Source: a virus
Virus record (IMG/VR): IMGVR_UViG_3300025009_000325
Location: 1 to 28,082 of that record
Direction: 5' to 3' (one strand)
DNA length: 28,082 nt
The number at the start of each line of letters is the position of its first letter. The stretch's first letter is position 1. Positions 1-6,140 of the stretch are shown piece by piece. A program made the position numbers and the translations under genes. The notes under the pieces were generated by a model. The model was not told where the DNA came from and searched no databases. It worked only from the letters and a program-made list of their open reading frames with translations.

Positions 1-348
1 GTTGCGATCATGGTAGGGCACGTGCAGATCACCGATCACCAGCGTCTTTTTCCCAGACAGCATGACCGGCGCCCACTCATCAAACGCCTTAATGCCTTCA
101 GGCAGTGCGGCGAAAGGATTGGTCGAGCGGCCGGGTTCAACAAAGTGGGTGCGGTCGGTAGCGTGGGAGCGCTTGTCGTTTCCCTGCGCCCCACGCAGAT
201 ACCGCACTCTGCTGCGAACCGCGTCAATGGAGGAAAACATCTCAGGGGCAGCGGCGTAGATTGCTTTGGCAACAGTCAGGTCAGGAGAGTGGGGGAACCG
301 GTCCAGGTATTCGAGCACAAGTTCACGGGCAGCATCAGAGCTGGGCAA
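1..348 (-). CDS. Calcineurin-like metallophosphoesterase, N-terminal part (cut by left edge)
   Basis: The frame is open from a TTG at 348 to the window edge, giving 116 residues with no stop. The TTG is chosen because GGAGG lies five bases upstream, overlapping the TAG stop of the preceding lipoprotein gene. Residues 1-55 are helical and resemble a small helix-turn-helix (AIYAAAPEMF followed by VRSRVRYLRG). At residues 103-112 the sequence LVIGDLHVPY contains the D-x-H metal-binding motif that opens the calcineurin-like phosphoesterase fold. Members of this family hydrolyse phosphoesters in nucleotides, nucleic acids or phosphoproteins. The remaining metal ligands (GD, GNH, GH.H) should lie beyond the left edge, so activity and substrate cannot be judged. 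It closes the leftward gene series and is probably cytoplasmic because no signal peptide is present. Confidence 0.8.
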   Translation of the reverse strand, partial: MPSSDAARELVLEYLDRFPHSPDLTVAKAIYAAAPEMFSSIDAVRSRVRYLRGAQGNDKRSHATDRTHFVEPGRSTNPFAALPEGIKAFDEWAPVMLSGKKTLVIGDLHVPYHDRN

Positions 349-357
349 AGCGTCCTC

Positions 358-753
358 CTACTTTTTGTAGAGCAGCCCCTCTTTAAAGGCGTGAATCGCC
401 AGGAGCAGGCGGTCCTTTTCTACATGCGCAACGCTGGTAAGGTCCGGGCCGGTGAACTGAAAGCCCAGGCTCTCAATCAAGATCGACGCCTCGGTTGCGT
501 AGAGCTGTGGGATTTTCGGCATTACGTAGTTGAGCAGAATCTGGCCAGAGTCAACAGTGATGCCGTCGTTTTCGATCATCGCAACGAACTTATCGGCCTG
601 CTCGTCCCAGGTCATACGCCCTTGCATCTTTAAGCCAAGCGTCTTTGCGGCGATGCTGGTGGCAATCTGTTCAGTCAGATCCGGCTTTGCTGCAAGGTTC
701 AGGCAGCCTGTGAGAAAAATGATTACAAGTAGGGTGGTGAGTAGCTTTTTCAT
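358..753 (-). CDS. Small outer-membrane-type lipoprotein, function unknown
   Basis: This 131-residue protein starts at the ATG at 753. GGAGG lies ten bases upstream, and that start places a lipoprotein signal (MKKLLTTLLVIIFLTGC) at the N-terminus; a longer start at 822 would bury it. The lipobox LTGC predicts lipid modification of Cys17, and Leu at +2 favours outer-membrane sorting by the Lol system in a Gram-negative host. The mature part is mixed helical, with no catalytic motif that I recognise. The ATG overlaps the TAA of the upstream zinc-ribbon microgene (TAATG), so the two are translationally coupled. An o-spanin role is possible from its size and location in the lysis area, but no partner i-spanin was seen and the mature part is not proline-rich. 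The call as a lipoprotein is firm; the function is unknown. Confidence 0.82.
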   Translation of the reverse strand: MKKLLTTLLVIIFLTGCLNLAAKPDLTEQIATSIAAKTLGLKMQGRMTWDEQADKFVAMIENDGITVDSGQILLNYVMPKIPQLYATEASILIESLGFQFTGPDLTSVAHVEKDRLLLAIHAFKEGLLYKK

Positions 754-839
754 TATTCTTTTTCCTCCATTCGGTGTTCGCAAATAGCGCACATGGCGGT
801 GGGCTTTCCGCATTTCATGCACTCCGGCGCAAACAGCAC
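753..839 (-). CDS. 28-residue zinc-ribbon-like microprotein
   Basis: A short frame begins at GTG (839-837) and ends in a TAA that shares its last base with the ATG of the lipoprotein gene. The product reads CMKCGKPTAMCAICEHRM in its core, with two CxxC pairs separated by five residues, as in a minimal zinc ribbon. AGGAG lies three bases before the GTG, closer than ideal, so an internal ATG giving 21 residues is an alternative start. It fills the gap between the Cys-rich gene ending at 847 and the lipoprotein gene. The core resembles the CRFCGKPMPCKAC core of the 50-residue protein at 1876-2028, which supports it being a real gene. Role unknown; nucleic-acid or protein binding is typical for such ribbons. 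Confidence 0.55.
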   Translation of the reverse strand: MLFAPECMKCGKPTAMCAICEHRMEEKE

Positions 840-846
840 CTGCTCC

Positions 847-1065
847 TCATGTGTACGGCCAGTCGGTTTTGTCGATTTCTTCTTCGTAGTATTCGACGGG
901 GTTTTCATATTCCCTCAGTGGTATGGCATCTTCATGAAATGGGCATTGGGGCTGGCCGTCGTAGCGATTTACCGTGTCAGCCGTATGTGAGCAGAACGTG
1001 CCGAACTCACGCTGATCACCGTTTCGATCAACCCTGAACTCGCATTTGGCACGGGTGCAGCTCAT
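847..1065 (-). CDS. Small Cys/His-containing acidic protein, function unknown
   Basis: This 72-residue protein starts with ATG at 1065, directly after the TAG of the YiiX-like gene (TAGATG), with GGAGAA inside the end of that gene as ribosome binding site. Residues C3, C8, C25, H27, C41 and H44 could form a metal site; the C-terminal third is acidic and tyrosine-rich (EYENPVEYYEEEIDK). No signal peptide or membrane segment is visible. I do not recognise the family. Its tight position between the hydrolase and the zinc-ribbon microgene shows it belongs to the same transcript. It could be a small metal-stabilised regulator or inhibitor of a neighbour, but nothing in the sequence shows this directly. 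Confidence 0.7.
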   Translation of the reverse strand: MSCTRAKCEFRVDRNGDQREFGTFCSHTADTVNRYDGQPQCPFHEDAIPLREYENPVEYYEEEIDKTDWPYT

Positions 1066-1695
1066 CTATTCTCCTATCTGAAACTCCTCGGCGTAGAGCG
1101 GCAGCCCGCTTTCCTTCATGATCTCGGCGGTGAGCAGCCCGGTGAACTCAACTTCAAACCAGTCGCCGCGCAGGATCTCTCTTTCAAGATCCGCCGGTGT
1201 CCAGCCGCGCCAGGAAGGAAACAACCCATAGCCGTGGTAGAAAGCTGCCACCACCTCAGAGCAGATAGCCTGGCCGGTGCCGATCTTGCGCAGCCAGGGG
1301 AACACCCATGTGCCGACCCACTGGAGCGCCAGCCGGGCGACCGGATAGACATGCCCATCGAAGCGGCTCATGCGCGCCTTATCCCAGGCCAGCCAAAAAC
1401 GAGGGGAGGTCATGCCCACGCTTTTCGCCGGGCGGCCTATAGTGACGTAGCTGCCGATGTAGTCGGCAAGGCCGTTGGGCCTGCGGCGCGTTCTCCAGCG
1501 AGCAGAAAAGGTTTCGCCCAGGTGGGTGGTGATCAGCTCAGCGTGCGAGCGTGTCGGCACAAAGCCAATTTGCTGCGCGCGTTGGTGGGAGATGATTGTG
1601 TTGGTGAGGAGTTTGTCGCGCCATTTTGCGGCCGGGCCGCCGACGCCGGAGGTGAGCAGGATGTGCCCGGGGCGGAGATTGATTCTTTCGGTCAT
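1066..1695 (-). CDS. YiiX-like permuted papain-fold (NlpC/P60-superfamily) hydrolase
   Basis: The 209-residue protein opens with GHILLTSG (residues 10-17), then RSHAEL with His51, and later QAICSEVVAAFYHGYG with Cys145, followed by a TPADLERE segment. This order, with the catalytic His before the Cys, is the circularly permuted NlpC/P60 arrangement of the YiiX/YaeF group, whose members act as amidases or cysteine peptidases on peptidoglycan peptides, proteins or lipids. Residues 60-140 form an insert with basic (RWRTRRR) and hydrophobic stretches. No signal peptide is seen. The ATG overlaps the TGA of the 48-residue gene upstream (ATGA). It lies shortly after the SleB-type hydrolase, so a role in wall cleavage or host lysis is plausible, though a virion or anti-host role is not excluded. 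The substrate cannot be deduced. Confidence 0.75.
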   Translation of the reverse strand: MTERINLRPGHILLTSGVGGPAAKWRDKLLTNTIISHQRAQQIGFVPTRSHAELITTHLGETFSARWRTRRRPNGLADYIGSYVTIGRPAKSVGMTSPRFWLAWDKARMSRFDGHVYPVARLALQWVGTWVFPWLRKIGTGQAICSEVVAAFYHGYGLFPSWRGWTPADLEREILRGDWFEVEFTGLLTAEIMKESGLPLYAEEFQIGE

Positions 1696-1838
1696 CTTAC
1701 AGGCGCCTCATCTGGTTCTGGGTTTAATTCTGTGAGCAGATCAGAGAGCGATTCGCGCGTGATGTCGTCAGAGTTCGGCGTGAAGTTATCGACCACCCAC
1801 CAGAATCCCAGTTCTGCAAAGAAAAAGATGTGGGTCAC
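1692..1838 (-). CDS. 48-residue protein with aromatic hydrophobic N-terminus
   Basis: A GTG at 1838 follows a near-perfect ribosome binding site (GGGAGGTGATC), and the frame ends in a TGA that overlaps the ATG of the YiiX-like gene (ATGA). The product has a hydrophobic, aromatic first part (THIFFFAELGFWWVVDNF, residues 2-19) and an acidic, hydrophilic tail. The first part is short for a full membrane span but could insert or lie on the membrane. It could be a small holin-type or anchoring peptide, or merely a leader peptide coupling translation of the hydrolase gene. I recognise no family. The strong start site and coupled overlap are the evidence for expression. A sigma70-like promoter ends only a few bases before it. 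Confidence 0.6.
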   Translation of the reverse strand: MTHIFFFAELGFWWVVDNFTPNSDDITRESLSDLLTELNPEPDEAPVR

Positions 1839-1879
1839 GATCACCTCCCATTATACTCGCCCAAAGCAATAACAGTCAA
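1839..1879 (-). promoter_or_regulatory. Sigma70-like promoter (TTGACT-N18-TATAAT)
   Basis: On the minus strand TTGACT (1879-1874) is followed after 18 bases by TATAAT (1855-1850). This is five of six matches at -35, six of six at -10 and a near-optimal spacer. It falls in one of the few gaps between genes in the window. The -35 box includes the TGA stop of the zinc-ribbon gene. Transcription would begin near 1843, about five bases before the GTG of the 48-residue gene and inside its ribosome binding site. The transcript would therefore be nearly leaderless for that gene but normal for the YiiX-like hydrolase and the genes after it. A promoter used by the host RNA polymerase is inferred. Confidence 0.55.
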
Positions 1880-2028
1880 CCCCGCGCCTCTTTCATGATC
1901 TTTTCCATCAACCCAGGATTTCTGCGCGCGAAAAGGAAAACATCATTGCACGCTTTGCAGGGCATAGGCTTTCCGCAGAAGCGGCACTTTTTAATCCGGA
2001 GTCTTCGAAGGAAGGATCGCAGGCCCAT
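1876..2028 (-). CDS. 50-residue zinc-ribbon-like protein
   Basis: The ATG at 2028 has AAAGGA eight bases upstream, and the frame ends at TGA (1878-1876). The product has a basic N-terminus (RSFLRRLRIKK), then CRFCGKPMPCKAC with two CxxC pairs, then a helical, basic C-terminal half. This looks like a compact zinc ribbon that could bind nucleic acid. It overlaps the 3' end of the SleB-type hydrolase gene by 38 bases in another frame, which is common for small phage genes. The CxxCGKP core is shared with the 28-residue product at 753-839. Function unknown. Confidence 0.65.
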   Translation of the reverse strand: MGLRSFLRRLRIKKCRFCGKPMPCKACNDVFLFARRNPGLMEKIMKEARG

Positions 2029-2461
2029 CGTGTTTTCCTTTGTCCAGGTTGTGGAAGTTGATTCGCCCTATCTTACGCACGAAGCTCGCAGGCGTGGCCC
2101 ATGAGGGGGGCTTTATGCTTTGATCCCAGTAGTGGTCGGCGCCCGGGGCTGGGTGCTCTATCATTCCCGTGAGCGCCTGGATGGCGATCTCGATGCACTC
2201 GAGCCACACAGGATCGCCGTCCTTGGGCCAAGTGGTGAGCTGCGCGTCACGTGGGTCGGTGAGCGAGGAAAAGGCCCACTTTTTAAACAGCACGTCGGAG
2301 ACGGTCTTTGCTTTAAAGTACGGCCGGCCGAGGCGGTTGAGTACCGTCATGGCCACAGCTTCTTTGCCGGGCCGGGGCTCACCGCGAGCTTCACGCCAAA
2401 TGCACAGTGCAAGAAACACGGTGTCAGACATCGTTTGGTACGGGCGATTTCGGTCTACCAT
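1991..2461 (-). CDS. SleB-type cell wall hydrolase (endolysin candidate)
   Basis: The 156-residue product from the ATG at 2461 matches the Hydrolase_2 (SleB/CwlJ) fold. Residues 16-28 read FLALCIWREARGE, with the conserved catalytic-type Glu24 in the REARGE motif, followed by a VAMTVLNRL helix and a later GADHYW segment at 107-112. This family cleaves the glycan strands of peptidoglycan, and in phages it commonly serves as the endolysin. A longer frame exists up to 2665 but overlaps the preceding gene fully, while the ATG at 2461 has AAGGAG about ten bases upstream and overlaps the previous stop by only seven bases. No export signal is present, so access to the wall would need a holin. It is close to the usual single-domain length. 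Confidence 0.88.
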   Translation of the reverse strand: MVDRNRPYQTMSDTVFLALCIWREARGEPRPGKEAVAMTVLNRLGRPYFKAKTVSDVLFKKWAFSSLTDPRDAQLTTWPKDGDPVWLECIEIAIQALTGMIEHPAPGADHYWDQSIKPPSWATPASFVRKIGRINFHNLDKGKHDGPAILPSKTPD

Positions 2462-2985
2462 GTCACAGTTTCTCCTTGCCAGGTGGCTGACGCACCTTGC
2501 CACGTACCCCATCCGTGCCCGCCGGCATAGTTGTAAGACAAACTGTAGACTCCAATGCCGGCGGAAAAAAAGAACACCTCTTCGGTCGCCGATTCCGGGA
2601 TGACGCCGTAGTACCCGGCGGTGGTCAGCATGGAAAATGGCGCGGAGGTCGGCGCGATGAGCCACAGGTATGTGAACTCCGGCAGCTTTCCCACGGACAA
2701 GTCGTAATTCCAGCGGATGACCGGCCGGCGCGAGCCGATCGTTTTATTGGTGCTGCCGATCTCCCATTCGTCGGTGTCAAAGGCATGCGAGTAGACATCG
2801 ACGATTTTTGCGCCGGTGATGCTTCGGATCATCGTCAGGGCCGGCAGCGTGGGGTGGAGCAGTTGCTCATTGCTCAACGCATCCACGCGGCGCTGGCTGC
2901 CAAGCAATGTGGCGAAGGAGATTGTCGCGCCCGCTGTGCCGTAGGCTATTTCAAAATCGGGTTGGCTTGAAGTGATGAGGGACAT
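2455..2985 (-). CDS. Unknown virion or tail-associated protein
   Basis: This 176-residue protein starts at the ATG directly after the TAG stop of the upstream membrane-protein gene. It appears mainly beta-structured, rich in aromatic residues and Ser/Thr, and ends in a short tryptophan repeat (WGTWQGASATWQGETVTW). A hydrophobic stretch near the middle (FTYLWLIAPTSAPF) is too interrupted for a clear membrane span. There is no signal peptide. I do not recognise the family. It lies between the exported fibre-like cassette and the endolysin, so a baseplate, fibre-associated or host-lysis accessory role are all possible. The repeat of W-x-x-x-x-x-W spacing at the C-terminus suggests a carbohydrate- or protein-binding edge strand, which is only inference. 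Confidence 0.7.
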   Translation of the reverse strand: MSLITSSQPDFEIAYGTAGATISFATLLGSQRRVDALSNEQLLHPTLPALTMIRSITGAKIVDVYSHAFDTDEWEIGSTNKTIGSRRPVIRWNYDLSVGKLPEFTYLWLIAPTSAPFSMLTTAGYYGVIPESATEEVFFFSAGIGVYSLSYNYAGGHGWGTWQGASATWQGETVTW

Positions 2986-3279
2986 CTATTTTCCCATGTA
3001 GGTTTTGATGTACTCAATGGCCTGATCTTTAACGCAGCCAATGATGTAGGCTTTGCCAGTTATCCAGATGCCCCAGGCAGCCACCGCCCCACCGACCGCG
3101 CCGCTGATCGCCTGGAGCGTCGCGTTCTTTGCACGAAAGGCTTTGAGCTTGGCGTCGTATTGGCGTTGCATGATCATCATGTTCCACAAGATTAGCCCGA
3201 GGACTTTCTCCTGTGGATTGCCGCGGACGAACTCTTCGGCCTCTTCGCGGGTGTTGATCTCTTCTGTCAGTCCGGGCAT
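2986..3279 (-). CDS. Small one-pass membrane protein (possible holin)
   Basis: The 97-residue protein has an acidic helical N-terminus (EEINTREEAEEF), a helix rich in Lys/Arg (RQYDAKLKAFRAKNATLQ), and one hydrophobic segment at about residues 57-82 (ISGAVGGAVAAWGIWITG), followed by a short charged tail. The ATG at 3279 has AAAGGCGG seven bases upstream. Small membrane proteins of this size just before an endolysin gene are often holins, but this one has a single clear span and a long N-terminal cytoplasmic part, which is not a standard holin class. Its gene is separated from the endolysin gene by one gene of unknown function. A membrane anchor for a neighbouring exported fibre is an alternative. 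Confidence 0.72.
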   Translation of the reverse strand: MPGLTEEINTREEAEEFVRGNPQEKVLGLILWNMMIMQRQYDAKLKAFRAKNATLQAISGAVGGAVAAWGIWITGKAYIIGCVKDQAIEYIKTYMGK

Positions 3280-3306
3280 AGAACCGCCTTTCTCTAATGT
3301 GCGTAA

Positions 3307-4539
3307 TTATCCAAAAATTCTACCACCCAAACCATGTGTTTCTGGAACGTCGTTAGGCCCCGGTGTCGGAGTTGGCGTAGGGGTAGGCGTAGGCGTCGGT
3401 GAAGGTGTTGGCGTCGGAGTTGGCGTAGGCGTAGGGTCCGGGGCTGTTTCGCCAATCGTAACAGAAAGCCCGGTGGCGTTGTATGCTCCATCTTCATCTA
3501 CGATATACAGCCAAGCCGTTTGCCCGGTAGTCCAACCTGCCGTATTTGCCAATATGGTCACGCTGCCATCTGCCCACGCTGTAGCGGGCTGAACTTCCCT
3601 GCGAGTACAGGCCGCCCAAGTAGAGGCGTTTCCTAATTCGCCCCGCGCCCTGCTTCCGATCTGGACGTAGACATCATCGACAAAAACTTGCTCGTCACCA
3701 TCGCGTCCGTCTACCGTGTTGCCCACATAATTTTGGATCGCAAAGGACTGCATCCGTTGGGGGAGCCCGTTGTAAACTGCTAAATTGCCGTTGTAGTTCA
3801 GGACATTAGTGATTACGCCCCCGGTTTTGTGCATGTCATAGACGAATGTCCCATCCTTAACCGTTGATGAGCTATTGCCCTCTGCGTAGATTTCAACCCG
3901 CGACCATGTGTTAAATCCTGGGTCTTCGGCTGCACTCAAATACTCATAGCCCACCTTATCTTCGATGGTTGAATACCAATCCGATTGTGCTACCCTGGTG
4001 GTCATGCAAAGGACATAATCTTGGCCGTTGTTCCAGTGGCTTGCCATAAAGACCGTATAGGTGTCATCCATGTTATTGGTGCGATCCATGATGCGCCACA
4101 TTTTGTGCTGTCCGAGCGTGTCGCTAAGGTCAGCGTATATCCAGAAAGTGGCGTAGACTTTCGCTGCGACACCGCCGAGGCCGTACCAATATCCAGAACC
4201 GTAACAGGACGCAGTATAAGAAGATCGTATTGATTTGCTGCCGCTGTGGGCGCGGACATCAGAATACCTCGGAGCGCGGCGGCTGGTAGAATCCGGGTCA
4301 GCACCCCAACCGGAAGCAACAAAAGCATTGCCGGATGTCCCGGCTTCGATGTTCGCCCCAAGCCATGAGTAAGCCCCTGCGTCAGCGTTGGTGCCAAAAG
4401 AACTCCCGCTCACGGTGATGGACGCGCCGTTATCGTAGGTTCCAGAAAAACTTGTCGGCGCAGGGGCAGCAAGCGCCACCCCCGACCACAGGAGCAGGAT
4501 TATTCCTGATAATTTACAGTGATTGAAACCGCTGAACAT
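3307..4539 (-). CDS. Secreted jelly-roll (LamG-like) protein with Pro-Thr linker
   Basis: The 410-residue protein begins with a Sec signal peptide (IILLLWSGVALA, cleavage likely after Ala24). An excellent ribosome binding site (GGAGGT, five bases before ATG 4539) fixes the start. Residues 29-50 resemble the first strands of an IPT/TIG domain (SITVSGSSFG). Residues 90-300 look like a lectin or polysaccharide-lyase jelly roll with aspartates near its end (EQVFVDDVYVQIG). A small beta module follows (WADGSVTILANTAGWTTGQTAWLYIVDEDG). Residues 364-395 are an almost pure Pro-Thr linker, leaving a 15-residue tail ending GLGGRIFG. It overlaps the upstream lipoprotein gene by 40 bases. The architecture suggests an exported glycan-binding protein; an enzyme activity is not demonstrable from the motifs seen. 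Confidence 0.82.
   Translation of the reverse strand: MFSGFNHCKLSGIILLLWSGVALAAPAPTSFSGTYDNGASITVSGSSFGTNADAGAYSWLGANIEAGTSGNAFVASGWGADPDSTSRRAPRYSDVRAHSGSKSIRSSYTASCYGSGYWYGLGGVAAKVYATFWIYADLSDTLGQHKMWRIMDRTNNMDDTYTVFMASHWNNGQDYVLCMTTRVAQSDWYSTIEDKVGYEYLSAAEDPGFNTWSRVEIYAEGNSSSTVKDGTFVYDMHKTGGVITNVLNYNGNLAVYNGLPQRMQSFAIQNYVGNTVDGRDGDEQVFVDDVYVQIGSRARGELGNASTWAACTRREVQPATAWADGSVTILANTAGWTTGQTAWLYIVDEDGAYNATGLSVTIGETAPDPTPTPTPTPTPSPTPTPTPTPTPTPGPNDVPETHGLGGRIFG
3355..3450 (-). repeat. Hexanucleotide repeat encoding the (Pro-Thr)n linker
   Basis: The plus strand shows imperfect tandem GGNGTN units (GGCGTA, GGCGTC, GGTGTT), read on the minus strand as Pro-Thr dipeptides with one Pro-Ser and one Pro-Gly variant. 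The units are degenerate at third positions, so the array has been diversified rather than recently copied. Such tracts change length easily by slippage in multiples of six bases, which keeps the frame. The complementary frame encodes a GVGVGV shadow that is not a gene. Confidence 0.9.
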
Positions 4540-6140
4540 TGCACCTCCTCGCCCGCCGCCATCCCGCGAGACTCAATTGCAAACTGTTGCATGGGATAAC
4601 TCCCGCCGCCCTCAACTTCTGCTTCGGTCCAAGCGATGCCGGTGGCCGGGTTTGTTGACCAAACTGCGGTCTGGTCAGTAAATGATTCTGTCAAAGTTTT
4701 ATCCGAGCCTACGTAATTCGTTCCGTTGACTCGCAGATTCCCACGAATGGATGAATCCGCAACGGTTTCTCGGCAGCGCAAATTTACGGTTACGTTGTCA
4801 ATCGAAGACGAAGAGATTGAAAAAGCTGTGAAAGTAAAATAGTGATAACCGGCAGTGTCGGCCTTATACGCATAGTCGGTATCGTTTGGTGAATCTGGAG
4901 TCTCATCTGTGTCACCGTAAACCGTGGTAGCCGATGCCGTCCAGCTACCGCCGGCCCCGGTACCTGTCGGAACTCTGGTCTGAGATGCAGCGCCCCCGCT
5001 TTGAACCGAATTGTTTGTGATCGCACCGGACGTAATGCTGGCAAGGTCAACCCCACCAGAGGTTGATTCAATTCCGTTCGTCGGTTGGGTGTAGTCAAGG
5101 TCGCAAGTGTCTCCTGAATTGACTGTCGTCCCGAGTGTGTAGACCGCATCTGTTCCCGGCAAGCCGCTGTCATACGTGGCCGTGATATCGTTTCCGGCAG
5201 TGGCACAGTCAACGTCAAACCCGCCGTTTCCACCCGCTCCGACCGAAAGCGAAGCAGATCCAGTAAGGGTGAGCGTTACGCCATCGGTATCAATCACGCG
5301 AGAGGTCAGTGTTGGTGTAGCAGGCGAAAGCGAATCCGTAAGGCTTACCGTCATCCACTTTCCAGCCGTCGCGCTATAAATGGCAAGGGTAGTCCCGTCA
5401 ACCGCGATACCAGAAACGTGGGCCGAATCACTGTTTGCCGGGTAGGTGTCGAAAGCAAACCCCCCGAAAGCGGTCCAGGCAGAACCACTCCAGTAATGAA
5501 GGGTGTCCACGCCGCCATTGGTGTAACAGCGGATTTCAGTGTCTTCTGCCGGGGCAGGCCAGCTTTCCACCGCAAGGGTGTTGCAGGCAAATTGTACCGC
5601 GCATAGCCCTGTCGTTGGGTCGCATAATCCGTTGTGAAGGTTGGGGTCGTCAGCGTGGTCGTCGGTGTATGTCTTTGCAGCTTTTGCGCTCGGGAGCGAG
5701 TCGTCTGAAGCGCTGGTCGCGGCCAGATCGGAGTCGATTGAAAGGGCCGCAACCGCTCCACCAGTAGCCCTACCAACGACGGTCTGCTCCCCCACCGTCA
5801 GCCTCGCCGGGGTGTTGTCCGAAGTGGCATAGACGATTGAGTAGGCATCGAAAAGGGATTCGAGCAGATAGCCGGCGTGGGGGTCTGCCGCGCCTTCGTG
5901 CGTAGTGAGATCACCAGATATTTCATCTATGGCGTCTTGTGCGGTAAGAGAAGACACCGTTCCCGCCGGTACGTTGGTTACGTTTCTTGCGTACATCTTG
6001 TACGTGTCATCGAAGTGGTCGTCTGCATCGGCGTCCAGTTCAACACCGGTTTGTTCGAACATCACCGGCTTAGCGCAGCCAACAGCCAGCAGCAGAACTA
6101 CTAACCAAATCCAATGATGTCTACTTTTTCCTCTTGCCAT
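4500..6140 (-). CDS. Fibre-like lipoprotein with SwmB-like and C-terminal beta modules
   Basis: This 546-residue protein starts at ATG 6140, with AAGGA nine bases upstream, and opens with a lipoprotein signal (WIWLVVLLLAVGC, Cys22, Ala at +2). The next 140 residues hold phage fibre-stalk motifs: PAGTVSSLTAQDAIDEI (59-73), ADPHAGYLLES (85-95) and LPSAKAAKTYTDDH (149-162). Residues 172-206 contain five cysteines. Residues 275-380 resemble the SwmB repeat of bacterial surface proteins (NSGDTCDLDY then ITNNS). The last 160 residues form a beta-sandwich-like module ending in SAVSITVNYQE. It overlaps both neighbours by 40 bases. The join of a lipid anchor to a fibre stalk suggests display on the host outer membrane. 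A virion fibre with a fortuitous lipobox is the alternative. Confidence 0.82.
   Translation of the reverse strand: MARGKSRHHWIWLVVLLLAVGCAKPVMFEQTGVELDADADDHFDDTYKMYARNVTNVPAGTVSSLTAQDAIDEISGDLTTHEGAADPHAGYLLESLFDAYSIVYATSDNTPARLTVGEQTVVGRATGGAVAALSIDSDLAATSASDDSLPSAKAAKTYTDDHADDPNLHNGLCDPTTGLCAVQFACNTLAVESWPAPAEDTEIRCYTNGGVDTLHYWSGSAWTAFGGFAFDTYPANSDSAHVSGIAVDGTTLAIYSATAGKWMTVSLTDSLSPATPTLTSRVIDTDGVTLTLTGSASLSVGAGGNGGFDVDCATAGNDITATYDSGLPGTDAVYTLGTTVNSGDTCDLDYTQPTNGIESTSGGVDLASITSGAITNNSVQSGGAASQTRVPTGTGAGGSWTASATTVYGDTDETPDSPNDTDYAYKADTAGYHYFTFTAFSISSSSIDNVTVNLRCRETVADSSIRGNLRVNGTNYVGSDKTLTESFTDQTAVWSTNPATGIAWTEAEVEGGGSYPMQQFAIESRGMAAGEEVQCSAVSITVNYQE

Noticed and set aside
1991-2665. Longer start of the SleB-type hydrolase at 2665
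   Set aside because: The extra 68 residues are Arg/His-rich antisense-like sequence overlapping the preceding gene, and the ATG at 2461 has a good ribosome binding site.
3355-3450. Possible CRISPR-like or minisatellite array
   Set aside because: Units are six bases, in frame and encode a protein linker. No spacers or palindromic repeats are present. The same applies to the HxH and octapeptide repeats at 23037-23417.
3053-3592. Plus-strand frame with GVGVGVG elastin-like repeat
   Set aside because: It is the complement of the (Pro-Thr)n linker in a real secreted protein, without a ribosome binding site or other domain.
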